This document shows, piece by piece, positions 24,323-35,491 of a stretch of DNA of 64,000 nucleotides. The translations under genes and the position numbers were made by a program. The notes below the pieces were generated by a model. It had not been told where the DNA came from. It made no database searches and worked only from the letters and a program-made list of their open reading frames with translations. Origin of the DNA: Rotaria sp. Silwood1 (lineage: Eukaryota > Rotifera > Eurotatoria > Philodinida > Philodinidae); assembly GCA_905250075.1 (NCBI GenBank), contig CAJNOP010000003.1, positions 6,792,262-6,856,261 on the forward strand. The letters run 5' to 3'. The first letter of the stretch is position 1, and each line of letters starts with the position of its first letter.

Positions 24323-25823
24323 TCAATACACAACAATGCGGTCGACAGCCGGTGTATAATCATTTGAATTATAAATACGAATTGAATTAAATCCTTGACA
24401 TAGATTAAGTGCAATAGGTAATGAAGCAATATTTTGATTTGGCAACATCATCGGAAATGTAACATTAATTGAAGGATATAAATCATTTACCATCATTTCA
24501 GCAGATCGTATACGATCAGTTACATAATAAATAATAACTATTGTTGAACCTCCATGTTGACTAATAATTTGTTGAAAAATAAGTTCATTATTAAAACCAA
24601 TATTACCAACGTTTTGTGCTCCTGAACAAACTGAACATAATTGAATTGTTGTCGAAATAAACGTATTCAATGATGATTCAGCTTCATAATTGATAGCCAT
24701 AAGTATTGATGATACTGGCATGGATGAAGGAACGTTTACAATACAGGGCATAAGTGTTGTTGATTCTGTATATGACCATGTAGAACCTATGATGAAAACA
24801 AACTAGATGTAGAATAGATATTCTATTAGTGATTGTGTTTTTACTTGAAAGAGATTTACTTATTGAAGTATCCATTTCTTCTATGAATAATGTTCGAACT
24901 ATTAAGAAGATAATAAATGAATGTGACATCAAAATTTTTTTCATCACTTACAAGTGTCAATTGGTAATTCTAAACGATAAAATGTTTTTGAAAAAATTGA
25001 TTCTTTCATATTCTTTTGACATCTCTTAGCACATTCCAATGCATAACGCAGCATCAATGACATAGTTAATTGTGGTGGCGTAGAATTACTTTTTATACTA
25101 CTATCTGGTTGAGTTAAAACAATAACTTTATCATTAACACTGTCAAGAGAAGCAGACGAATTTGCCTGTTAAAGAAAAAAGTTTCAAACATATGAAATAC
25201 TATTCAATGTTGTTTTTGTACTAAGAAACTGCTTGATGATGTATTTTGAGAGGTAATAAAAGCTTCCGTTATAACGATACTCGTTTTTCTTGTTACTTTC
25301 TTGCTGTTAAGTTCATCTTGAAGCTAGAAAAACAGAAAAAAAGGAGTATTAATATGCGTACTTATAGAATACAAGTATGAAGACCAGATTTTGAAGAATC
25401 AATAATTTGTCTGACTCTAAATCATCAGTTACATACGTCCAATTCATTAGTAATATAGATAATCGATCTGGTAGATTATAAACCAGAGTGAGAACATCAC
25501 TTTGAACTTTATTACAGAGAAAAAAAGAGTTAAATATTTTTTTTTTGTGTTTCTTTCTAATAAAATATACCTTGATATTTTGTTTGATTTCCTTTAGCTG
25601 AAGTAAATATTGGTAGAAATGTCAAAAGAAACAATGCTGCAACAATGATCAGAATGAGCATTGTGCAACAAATGGACAAGAAGATGATTGGATTTAATCG
25701 ACGTAATCTATGAAAAAGCATTGTTCTAATTATAATATATTGAAATAAAACTACTTACATTCCATGCTTGATTGGTGTTCCTCCTTCAGTATATTCAGCA
25801 GGTAAAACAGCTTTTAGTGGCAT
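24323..25823 (-). CDS. Unknown single-pass (type II) membrane protein
   Basis: Six exons, complement(24323..24786, 24952..25165, 25222..25323, 25385..25506, 25571..25707, 25759..25823), give about 367 aa. A short cytoplasmic head (MPLKAVLPAEYTEGG...) with LRRLNP is followed by one membrane helix around residues 30-58 (IIFLSICCTMLILIIVAALF). The rest would lie outside the cytosol. It has Asn-X-Ser/Thr sites and paired cysteines (for example LECAKRC, DTCSTW, LCSVCSG). The extracellular part is Ser/Thr-rich, then more compact (about 215-367). I know no matching family; a lineage-specific surface or secreted-domain protein is the best guess. The donor of the exon ending at 25385 is weak (GTCTTC), so that border may be off by a few codons. 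A TTTTCACCAG acceptor lies 8 nt before the ATG. Confidence 0.75.
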
Positions 25824-28385
25824 TGTTTTTACTGGTGAAATTTTTTTTTCAAAATATTTGTACCAATAAATTCTTAAGATGAGACACTAAAAATTTGTAA
25901 CGAGTAAATAGTAAAATGGACTTTTAAATAGTATGTACGCGATAAAAATTAAATATAAAAAGTAATACTAAACTAGTGAAGACATTGTCTACTCTTTTGA
26001 TTCGATGTCTCCAATTTCTTTCTTCAAGTTTTTGATAGCACGCAATATATTCATCATCAAAGAAACTTAAGCTCGTCGCCTACCTTCATGTAGAATTATT
26101 GATTTCAAATCACTCTCTTGTTTTTTTTATTATTATTACAAGTAGAATTCTTTTTTCTTTTTCATTTCCATTATATCGTTTCTAATTACAGTGCACATGT
26201 AATAAAATACATTTTGATAAGAAAACCAACTAAATAATACAAATTATATCTAGTTCATTTTTTTAAGCTATTGCATAAAACGATGATATAGAAGAGCAAG
26301 CAATGAATTATTAAAATATAAATTTTCCATATCGCTCAATGCGTATATATTATATTCTACTAAATAACATAATAAAGACTCCTCGTGATTCATCCTTATA
26401 AAATTTATCATGTGTCATTATTTCGCAATTCATCTTTTTCCAAATTTACGTCTTTTTTAGTTCATTCACATTTCATCCTTAATCTATTTTGAAATAGAAG
26501 AAATTTTTCTTAGTAGTATTACTTTGATAACATAAGATTTATTTATCAAAACTTGTACATTAATTGATATTCTTACAATTATTCTTTCAAAATTCTTATC
26601 TTTTTTTTGATTATGAGTTCAAGTTCCTTTCGAGACATTTTAGTTGACAATCGTATAATGCTATTGATATTTGATTAATTATTATTGAACTATTCTATTG
26701 ATGGGAAAGACATCAAGAGTTAGCCTTCTTGATTTATCTATGTTTTCTTTTGACCAAATGTTCGTTCTGCTTAGCGTCTGTTGTTTTGTGCTTGTGAGGA
26801 ATCCGTGAACTATAATACAGTTGATTTATCGTAAAACTTCTAAAAAAGTTTTTTACTGGAAATTATATTAATGAAAAATGATTTTTAAGGACACATATAT
26901 CCAATCTAAGTTTTATAGTACTTTGTTTGAATTTGATACTTACAAATTGTTGAAAAATTCAAGATTTTGCTAGTTTCCGATAGATTTCCATGTTATATTG
27001 AGTTACCGTTGTTCTTCTTTTCCCTCGAATAAATCTGTCTGCGTGTTGTTGGTCAATCTCTGTCATTTTTGTAGTTCCTTTTTTGTGTACAATTTAGAAA
27101 AGCATATTTGATACATTCTTAAACGGTCTAATACATAATACTCAATAGACTAGTTTCCATATTTTGATTTTTTTTGTGTATAAAGAGTTTTAAAAAATGC
27201 TAAAAGTATAGGTTATTGTGCAGTTCTCTGAGCGCTATCCAATCATATAAAAATTAAAGAAAAAAATTGCTCAGATTTTGAATTTTCGGAAGTTTACAAA
27301 CTTTTAAGTTTGCAAAAAATGTCAGCAAAATAAATATTCAATAAACAGAAGCAAGAGTTATCGGTTATTTTTATGAAGATTTGATCATCTTCATAGAACT
27401 AATAGATACTTCGAGACAGTTGATAGACAGAGACATGATATTCCTAATCTGTAAATCTTTGATAGACAAGTGCACACCATTCATGATTATCTAGTTATAT
27501 TGATCTTTGTATGTCCATTAAGAGCATTTCTAGAAAAAGTTTTTTTTTTTATTTGACAATTGTTCACATTTTTTTTAACAGTCCTGTATTTGATTCATAT
27601 TATGCAATTAATATGGATTAATCATTATTAAGTGGAGATATTGTTTTACATAATTGCAATAGGAACTTTTTCTAGATTAAATGTTCATAAAACAATAGAC
27701 TTATTTAACTATATATGTTCGAAATACAGACGTATCTCAATGATTTCTCATTTGCACTATTAGTTCTTGACAATTATTTTTATATAAAGATCAAATGATT
27801 GTTGAAAAAAAGCAATTTAGTTTTCATATTTGTGTCATAATTATTCAAAATCTTCGCCAATAGCTGTCAATCAAACCTACGGATGTATAAACATGAAAAG
27901 AGTGCACGAAATATTTTCACTTTCTTCGTATATCTTTTTAAATAATTCTTTTGCTTTAAATGTATATTTTTTCCTAATATTTTCTATTTATTTTTCAAAT
28001 AACTAAAACAATAATAAAAATATTTAATTAAAATGCAGAACAAAAGCAACATAATACATAGTACCAAAAGGAAAAAAAAATATGTTCATTGTTTACAATG
28101 ACTCTTCATACTACTAATAGACTCTTTTTGTTGTTTCAGTATCTAAAATAAGAACTAAAACTTCCTTTCGTATTGAATTTAATCCTTTGCATGTGTTATT
28201 AATAATTATGTCTGATTCTTCGAAAAGATAAGTCAATGCTAAATTGTATTTCATTTTCTGTTGCATTTGTTATTGAAGAAAGGATTGAAGAAAGATTGTT
28301 CTTCAATAATATTAAAGATTCTATAAATGAAAGTTCATTTAGTCTTTATTCATATCATTTTTTCTCGATAGAGCTCTAAAATAAC
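25824..28385. other. Intergenic, nothing recognised
   Basis: About 2.6 kb of A/T-rich DNA. No open frame of note, no clear inverted repeat with target duplication. Confidence 0.45.
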
Positions 28386-29565
28386 ATGTCAAACATATCT
28401 ATCATAGAATTATTTTTAGTCTTGGAAATATAGGATCGATTCTGAATATTTTAATTCTTACTCAACGAGTGTATCTTCAAAATTCATGTTCCTGTTACAT
28501 TCTTGCCTCATCAAGCATGAATTTGCTTATTATTAATATTGTTATTCTTTTGCATCTGTTATCATTTGATTTTGGTATTGATCCAACAACAACATCGTTA
28601 TTTTTCTGCAGATTTCGACAATATATTTCTCATGTTACCACATTATTATTAAGAATTTATATTGTATTAGCATGTATAGATCGATGGACAATATGATGTC
28701 GGCCAGTGTTCGACGTCGTGCTTTTAGTAAAGTAAAAATTGCTAAAATATTAATATCTTCAGTGGGTATCGCCTGGTATATTGTTTCTCTTCATATTCCA
28801 TGGTATCACTATATTCTTAATGGTAAGTTTAGAATATTGTTAATCAAGATTGATTGATAAAAATCATTCGTCATATTGATAGGTTTTAATGGCATCATTT
28901 TAGTAATTTAAACATTCTTTGATTCTGCTATGAATTTATTAGACATTTGTAGATTTCCATAAGAGTACATTTCTCTTTAAAGTTTTATTTAAAAACTATT
29001 TTTGATTTCCGTTTTTACGACGCATTTGATTCGTTGCTTTGAGGTTATAGGTCAATGTATGATAGTACTGAACATATATTCGATGTTTTACAATATTTAC
29101 AATACAATTTTATCTGGTCTTTTGACACAGACTTTAATGATTGTCTTTGGTTTTTTAACTATTCTAAATGTAAAATTTATTCGACAACGTGTTAATATTA
29201 GATTCAATACGAATCGAATACTTGTCAATCGACAAATAAACAGATTTAAGAGAAAATCTAGAGAGTTTGAAATGTTAGTGATGATACTTGTCCAATTAGT
29301 TGTTTATCTTATCACATGTATACCTTTTGCAATGTATTTAGTTTATTCAACTGTTTCAAGGCAAGAACCGAAATCTAATGTTCAAATGGCTGTTAATAAA
29401 TTTTTATTAATCATTGTGTATACTTTGAGTAATATTAAGTTCAGTGTAACATTCTATATTTATGTGTTGGCAGCTGGTGTTTTTTCGAAAAGACTTAAAA
29501 TGGTTATTAGTAGCAAATCGATTCTTTCGAATTTGTATTCGTATTCAACAGAATCGAATGATTAG
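28386..29565 (+). pseudogene. Class A GPCR (bdelloid peptide-receptor-like) with frameshifts
   Basis: Starting at ATG 28386 (MSNISIIEL), the frame is lost by one base in a T run near 28411-28418. It then continues as SLGNIGSILNILILTQR (TM1 with GN), TM2 (SSSMNLLIINIVILLHLL) and a TM3 region (FCRFRQYISH...YIVLACIDRW, where IDRW stands for DRY). A second shift lies directly after IDRW, near 28683-28690, where about 5 extra bases change the frame to MMSASVRRRAF. After TM4 a GTAAG donor (about 28824) starts an intron. The last part (29002-29565) has TM5 to TM7, with CIPFAMYLVY and FYIYVLAAGVFSKRL at the end. It has no ATG and no clean acceptor. The two lesions would stop translation early. The pattern resembles the FMRFamide-receptor-like GPCRs abundant in bdelloids; this is from general similarity only. 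Confidence 0.75.
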
Positions 29566-30907
29566 AAGAATAGACAATCGTAGAATTGAAACAATCATAG
29601 TTGTGATGAACCGACTAACAATGCCTAACATTCAATTGTGAAAGTGTGAACTATTTTGTGTTTATTTCAGTGGCGTTTTTATTAAAAATAGAAATATTTC
29701 AATAAAGCATAATTAATCTAACATAAAAGATCATACACTTTTATTGTGAATAAAGAATTATTAGACTAAATTTTGAAGCTAAGGAATTTAAATCTTTAGT
29801 TAGCTTTAGAAGTAAACTACTGATATGCACTACATTTGAATATATTATTTTATTTTTAATTAGAACTGTTAAACAAAGGAGATTCATACACAAAATAATT
29901 TTGATAGAATTGTAAAAAGGCCCGACAATGGATTTAATAAATCGTACCAATAAATACTATCAATATTCTACAAAGATGGAGATAGGATATGCAATAAAAT
30001 TTTCAACACATGTAAATGTATAATAGTGTTGTCAAAGACTGAATGAAACTTTAAATCGATTGAACATATTATGTTATCCAAGACTATATCCCTTCTTTTA
30101 ACCTTGGAAAATACTTTCGGATGAAGCGCAAAACACTTATATGGAGAAAACAACTTTGATGTAATAATCATTTATGACTTTAGACAGGTAAAACCTTAAT
30201 CTATTTCATTTAAGAAATATTAATTAAGTGTCTTTAATCTTGATATTCATTCGTATCATTGAACTGAGTTTTTTGTTTGAATGCTTTGTATTAAATATCA
30301 TATTTTTCTCCGACAGGTATTGATCTTCATATAATGATGTATCATTCAAGCTAATTATTGTCAATGCTCAATTTCTTAATCAAATCAAAATTGCGTGTCA
30401 TAAGCACCTTTGACCTTCAGCGTACCTTATTCATACTCAATGCTTTTAAAAAAAATCTAGGTTATTGTTCATGTTCTTATAACCTTAAAGACATTTTATT
30501 GATCATTGTCACATAGCTAATCGTGGTATTGTTTTCAGTTTAATAGATTTAGTAAACTAACAGCATGTATCAAGTTAATGAAATAAACTGCTCTTTATTC
30601 TTTATATGAAAAGTTAGGTTTTATTTCTGAACTTTCTTGAATTTTTCTTATTTCACTACTGAAAGATGTGTATAAAAATAAAGTCTGCTTATTCAAGAAG
30701 TTTCATATCTTGATCTACCTTCAAAGATTAATATTTGATATAATACAGGATGATGATGGCTACAATGGATCTTATCATGCATTCTATTCTGTTCATAGAA
30801 TGTATTGAAGAAAAATATAAGTCTTTAGTCTGTTAACTATTGAACACTTCTAAGAGTTGAACAAGAATCTATAAAAAAAAAGTTGTATTACTCGTCAAAG
30901 AAAAACA
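29566..30907. other. Spacer between the two GPCR pseudogenes
   Basis: About 1.3 kb with no supported gene. Minus-strand frames (29741-29950, 29968-30171) are short, A/T-driven and without motifs. Confidence 0.45.
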
Positions 30908-31930
30908 TGTCAAATTCGTCTGTAATAGTTACATATCACTTGATTCACTGTTTACTCCGTTCGATGTTATCCGATTGAATATGCGTCGTTACTTATATCC
31001 AAATCGTTTAAGTTGTTGAAAGTATAAAATCAGTTCTCAATAGTTGAATTCTTATCCGACGAATCTAATTTAAAATTCATGTTCATGTTACATTCTTGCT
31101 TGAACTACTATTAATTTATTTATTAATAATATTACTATTTTTTCACAACTATGCGAACTCGAATATCATACTGTTGCGGAAAGAAGAATAATATTCTTCT
31201 TTCTAGTTTCGGCCCTTTTATATGTCTTGTGTAAGAATCGACTTTTTATTGACGACATGTTTTTACTCGAATAAAACTTGCAAATACACTAGTCCCTTGT
31301 ATTAGGCGTATTAGCTTGTGTAATAGTTCTGTTTCATATTCCAATAAATCTTTCTATCATCGATAGTAGAAATTTGATGTTTTTTCGACGTTCATTCATA
31401 CAAACCAGTTAGAAATAGAATTAATAATATCTTAAATTAAAACAATTAACATTTTTTTAAAAGTAACAGATTTTTATATGACTTTGTCCTCACGAATAAA
31501 ATTATAGACTTCTTTGCGGCGATGATAGGCCAATGTGTCATAATATCAGTCACTGACATATAATTTAACAATATTGACGACACATTTGAGTTGAATTCTT
31601 CGTTCCAACAATGATGATTACCTTTTAATTTTTAACTGTCCGAAAAGGTTAACCTAGTCAATAACGTCTCAATATTTTAGACTATTTGAATCAAATGCTT
31701 ATTAATTAATAAAATGACAAAATTAATGTAAAATCTAGAATAAATAAAATATCAATCATGATATCTTTCCAATCAGATATTTACTTTATCACGTGTTTAC
31801 TTTTCCCACAGCATCTAGTTCATTCAACCGTCACAATATCTTGAAGAAAACGATAAATGCCAAGATAAATGCTCAAATAGTTCATGATAATTTTTATTCA
31901 TCTATTGCTTCATAAAACTACTCCAAGGCC
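30908..31930 (+). pseudogene. Older, heavily decayed tandem copy of the GPCR
   Basis: The sequence follows the GPCR copy at 28386-29565 in the same order but is full of lesions. ATG TCA AAT at about 30909 matches the start of the first copy. The block at 31020-31145 (aaaattcatgttcatgttacattcttgc) matches 28485-28510, the TM1/TM2 segment. The block near 31520-31565 (ataggccaatgtgtcataatatcagtcactgacatata) matches 29045-29085. The block near 31770-31830 (ccaatcagatatttactttatcacgtgtttac...agttcattcaac) matches the TM6 region at 29290-29350. Stops and indels occur throughout; no frame longer than a few dozen codons survives. The order and spacing indicate a tandem gene duplication that died much earlier than its neighbour. 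Confidence 0.7.
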
Positions 31931-33024
31931 ACTTTTCTGTTCTGACTTGGATTGGCTGCCAGTCAAACGAGGTCAACTGATATTTCTTATTTTTCAAATC
32001 GATTAAGCTCTATGTCTAGATAATATAATACGAGTCTAGCTTCATATATTGACTTAATTTGTTTTCATAAATATTATACAAGAATAATTACTTTCAGAAA
32101 ATATCGAATTTAAATCTCAACAAAATTTATTATGAATATTTTTCGTATAAAAAAAACTTGAATTATCGAAGTTTTTTTTTTTTTATTATATCAGTGCCTT
32201 TTCACATAATCAATTTAAATTGTAGTTCATCAAGAAAATGAGAATAAAAAGAAGAAGAGAGTTTTGTATTTCAATTTAATAAAAGCATTGTTATTTCTTT
32301 TTTATGTTCGTTGAAATAAATGAAAGCTAACTATTTTCTTCTCATTTTTTTTTCATTAATTCAATCTTTTATGCTTAGAAACATTTCATCAATTATATAT
32401 GATATGATGAAAGCTGATAGACACAATTATCAGTTTGCAATGTCATCTTATAGTTCACATCCATTACAAAGAAAACTCATATTACATCGCACGTAGATAA
32501 GCATATTAGCCTTGAGAGACTGTGACAATTTTATATGCACAAAGCAAGTCAAAGTGAGTTTCCAAAGATTAATCTATTTTGGAAGGCTGGCTTTGTAGTT
32601 AAAAGCCGCTTGCCAAACTGCAAGTCATGTGAACAGTACTGACCCAGATAATAAATTTTCACTATGACTAGTTCATGTTTAGTCTCATCATTGTTTCCAT
32701 AAACATGAATACATTCATTCTATTAGACAATTAACTGTAATTAATGTTTATCATCTACGATAGCATAATATATAATTCATCACGAATATGAATCAATCAT
32801 TTAAAGTTCGAAAAGACAAAAAAATGTTACAATAAAAATTTTCACGCAAAGATAATCGATGAAGTTTTGTTTTTTTTCCCTGTTATTTTACAGGCAGTTC
32901 TTAATAGCATCTACTGCCAATCACAAAAAACATGAATAGCATTGCACACAAAAAGAAAGACTATACGTGGACGCAAATAGACGAAACAAACACGTCAAGT
33001 GGTCAGTTATATAAATAATATAAT
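31931..33024. other. Intergenic, nothing recognised
   Basis: About 1.1 kb downstream of the dehydrogenase gene. A/T-rich, no gene or repeat that I can support. Confidence 0.45.
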
Positions 33025-35038
33025 TTAATTACATGTACTAACATGACTACGTTTTCGATGAGTATGATGATGAAGACCATTTGATGTATTGCCATGATTT
33101 GGTGGTGATAAAGAACCATTTCTAGTCGATTTGTCATGTGATTCTTTTCGTACATAAATCGGTATTTTTGGATTAATGAATGTATTGAGAAGAATGAGAA
33201 AAGCACGAGATGGTAATATACCTTTCACTAATGGTATTAAATAATAGAAACGTGGTACACAAACACATTTTCGATTTATCTAAATAGAATACATATAAAC
33301 ATAAACATAAACACTGCAAGTACAAATGTACGAACCAAGATTGCATGCATAATTTTCTTTGCTGCATAATCAATTGTAAGTGGTGGAACCAATGGATTAA
33401 AACGTGTTTTAGCCAGTTGATATAAGTTTGTCGAGAGATAATGAGATACTGCTGAAGTGGTATATATACCATCATAGCCTCCTATATTAAGCATAAGATG
33501 TTACTTTAATAAAAATAAAAGTTTCTTTTACCTAAAGTTAATTCATGATCAAGACTTTCCATAAGACCAACAAGACCAAATTTAGATGTACAAATATCTG
33601 AAAAATTCCCCAGACCAAATACAGCTGTTGTACCAAGCATTGTTACAATATGTCCATGATTATGTGTCATCATTGATGGAAGAATTTGACGAATCAACTA
33701 AAATATACGCATACATCTTAAGTATTCATTATTATTTAATAGCTATCATTCGCGTAGATAAAACACAAAAGAAAACCAATTATGTAAAAGCAAAGTAGAT
33801 AGTCGTCTGATTTTCTAATATATAAAATGTGTACATTATCAAAGGAAATATAGTTCAGGTCGATTAAAGTAAAAATAATGTAATTATATATATTAATTCA
33901 ACCTTCAACTCAATGATATTTGATTGAGTACTGATTTATATGATTTGATCGTTGATAGGACTATTTTTTCTATATTCGTGGTTTGTATCCATTAATAAAT
34001 AGTAAAATTGATGTCAGAAATGAAGACAAGAATTTATTGCTACTGCACAAAATGAGCTAAATAATCATCTAATGGATCATTTACGTCATTTCGTAAATCT
34101 CCTTTATATATATAATTCGATATCTTCAGTGTCAATATATGAGCTATATTATAATAGTGTCACACAAAAAATACTGGGTTATTAATGATTGCATGATGTT
34201 CGCAAATATTTATGCTTTCGATTTATTTCAATAATGCTTAAAGATTCTATCATCTTTTCTTATAAAAAAAAAGAAAGATCTCTGGCATAGAAAAATTCAA
34301 GTTTTCAAATGGATCAATCATTCCGATTGCATCAAATATAAGAAATGATCAATTATCTTTAAACAAAAAAAAAAAAATTTCTTACGCTCACAAATATTCT
34401 ATCTGTCTAAACTAAAGAAAACTATATACCCAATATGCTGCAAATAGATTAACATTTAAACATCGTGAATATTCTTCTTCAGTCGTATCCAAAATAGATT
34501 TTGATGACAAAATAGCCGCTTAAAATAAACACATAAAGTATACTCATACAAATATTTTAGGTACAATAAAAACAAACAAACCATTATTGATTAACATCGT
34601 TATATCACCAACATCTTTCTGAATTTTTTCTACAAGTTCATGTACTTCATCTCGATTTCCAATATCACATTTATATGAAAATACACGATTTTCATTATTA
34701 GTTGTTAATGCTAGTTCTTTTGCTATTAATTCAGCTGTGTGAGCATTGCCATTTTCATCAATATCACATAAAACAACAATAGCACCTCGTTTAGCAAATA
34801 AAAGTGCCATTTGTTGACCTAATTAATAGAATAATTGATCATTTAAAAACAAAAATCAAAACCTAGTAATATTTGTTTTACCTAAACCTTTTCCAGATCC
34901 TGTTATAAGTACAATTTCATTTCGAATATTTTTTTCTGTTGTTGAAAAAATATAATGACTGGCAGCTTGTATAATAGCATGAACGATTTCAATAATTATT
35001 CCAATAAAATACTTAAGATTTTTAACGTGAGACCACAT
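33025..35038 (-). CDS. Short-chain dehydrogenase/reductase (SDR16C-like), probably inactive
   Basis: Six exons, complement(33025..33279, 33336..33481, 33532..33697, 34430..34518, 34582..34818, 34882..35038), encode 349 aa. A hydrophobic N-terminal helix (FIGIIIEIVHAIIQAAS, about residues 10-27) would anchor it in the ER or lipid-droplet membrane. The cofactor motif TGSGKGLG and CDID after beta-2 are intact, and NNAG is NNAA. However, the active site is altered: the Ser of the usual S-S-A-G segment is Thr (VTMLGTTAVFGLG), and the Tyr of YxxxK is Ile (SDICTSKFGLVG; the Lys stays). The C-terminus has RKCVCVPRFYYLIPLVKGIL, as in SDR16C/RDH10-type retinoid or sterol enzymes. So cofactor binding may persist without oxidoreductase chemistry. 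The 732-nt intron 3 (33698-34429) is unusually long. A small upstream ATG frame (MFFE stop) lies between the AG acceptor and the start codon. Confidence 0.9.
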
Positions 35039-35157
35039 TTTCTTATTCAAAAAACATCTAAAAGTTGAGTATCAAGATTATTAATTTCCCAAAAGAAAAC
35101 AATTAGCCAAAAAAAAAATTATACAGTATATTTATCACAGGAAAAAAAAGAGCGGTA

Positions 35158-35457
35158 CCTGTAAAAACTGCGGATACCCATGATTACTTTTGTTTTTACT
35201 GATACAATGTGTTTGAAAAATGAATATTAATGTAGGAAAGGATAAATTTTAGGGTTGACAGAAAAACTACTGACTATACGGACATTCATGGTTACCTTTG
35301 TTTTAATTTAAATGATAATGATAATTACCTTTGATACTTATTTGTAAAAGATATTGTATAAATAAAAATCAAAGTAACTATGGATGGCCGTATAATATTC
35401 GTTTTGAATTCTATCTTTTCTGTTTGTAGCTTTGATAGTGTCCGTATTTTTTACAAG
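35158..35457. mobile_element. 300-bp MITE with TA flanks (Tc1/mariner-like)
   Basis: The left end after TA (35156-35157) reads CCTGTAAAAACTGCGGATAC. The right end before TA (35458-35459), as reverse complement, reads CTTGTAAAAAATACGGACAC; 16 of 20 positions match. TA on both sides is the Tc1/mariner target-site pattern. Inside, ACTATACGGACATTCATGGTTAC (from about 35274) and the reverse complement of 35370-35392 form a second inverted pair. It carries no frame for a transposase. It fills most of the gap between the start of the dehydrogenase gene and the end of RNF103, and could supply the sequence where RNF103 transcripts end. Confidence 0.72.
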
Positions 35458-35483
35458 TACCAAAAAAAAACGAAGTTCAATTT

Positions 35484-35491
35484 TTATTCAA
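35484..35491 (-). terminator. Poly(A) signal overlapping the RNF103 stop codon
   Basis: On the minus strand the last codons read GAA TAA, followed by AAA. This makes an AATAAA hexamer that includes the stop codon. The 3' UTR would therefore be only some 20-30 nt and could end at the edge of or inside the MITE at 35158-35457. Confidence 0.5.
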
